From a virus, in IMG/VR virus record IMGVR_UViG_3300009104_000145, positions 1-20,882 of that record: a stretch of 20,882 bases of DNA, one strand, 5' to 3'. The notes under the pieces are model-generated. The model ran no database searches, was not told the origin of the DNA, and saw nothing but the letters and a program-made list of their open reading frames with translations. The position numbers were made by a program, and so were the translations under genes. This document shows positions 20,812 to 20,882 of this stretch, one piece after another (positions within the stretch are counted from its first letter, which is position 1; the number at the start of each line of letters is the position of its first letter).

Positions 20812-20882
20812 ATGATTCCATTACTAGCTCCGTTAATTTCGGGAACTGTCAAGACCCTGTGTATGTCTATGCTCTCAGAGAA
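20812..20882 (+). CDS. Start of a membrane-associated protein, truncated by the window end
   Basis: ATG at 20812 with AAGGA upstream opens a frame continuing to the window edge. The 23 visible residues, beginning MIPLLAPLISGTV, are hydrophobic, which is consistent with a second holin-type or lysis-associated membrane protein after the preceding gene. Too little is visible to say more. Confidence 0.5.
   Translation, partial: MIPLLAPLISGTVKTLCMSMLSE

Overview
The window looks like about 21 kb of a tailed double-stranded DNA phage (Caudoviricetes) or a closely related provirus, probably of a Gram-negative, perhaps aquatic, host. The phage call rests on a recombination and replication cassette, a small-terminase-like protein, tail-fibre-like proteins, a holin-like protein, and dense packing with ATGA-type overlaps. 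The host suggestion is inference from general resemblance only. I see no rRNA, tRNA, CRISPR array, insertion sequence or integrase.

Layout. Bases 2-3343 hold a very large protein, probably cut by the window edge, of the kind phages use as multi-domain or injected virion proteins. Bases 3418-11495 form one long rightward operon: a small HTH protein, a zinc-ribbon protein, a RusA Holliday-junction resolvase, two tiny ORFs, a YqaJ-type exonuclease, a probable PD-(D/E)XK nuclease, a Sak4-like RecA-fold ATPase, a DUF669 (SSB-like) protein, a small membrane protein, an HNH endonuclease and a 716-aa primase-helicase. The operon ends with two translationally coupled genes: a short transglycosylase of the TGT/DpdA type and a VUT/YhhQ-family membrane transporter. 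A hairpin at 11507-11531 separates it from the convergent genes.

Bases 11543-15127 form a leftward operon of seven genes: a small basic protein, an unknown, a DUF2786 protein, a small conserved phage-like protein, a tiny coiled-coil protein, an unknown and a GP88-like protein. Most of its larger gaps contain perfect or near-perfect hairpins. Bases 15128-15523 are an AT-rich divergent control region with predicted promoters in both directions, phased 10-bp repeats and iteron-like ATAAATTG repeats, and are a candidate replication origin. Rightward again come a small-terminase-like gene, a 687-aa fibre with SAKxWA repeats, a small beta-rich structural protein, a second fibre with a possible C-terminal chaperone domain, two tiny ORFs, a holin-like membrane protein and a partial gene at the edge.

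Main point of interest. The adjacent DpdA-like and YhhQ-like genes suggest a salvage route to 7-deazaguanine-modified phage DNA: the transporter would bring a preformed base (preQ0 or a relative) into the host, and the transglycosylase would swap it for guanine in DNA. No preQ0 synthesis genes (folE, queD, queE, queC) occur in the window. Assignments come from reading the translations and have not been confirmed by any search.
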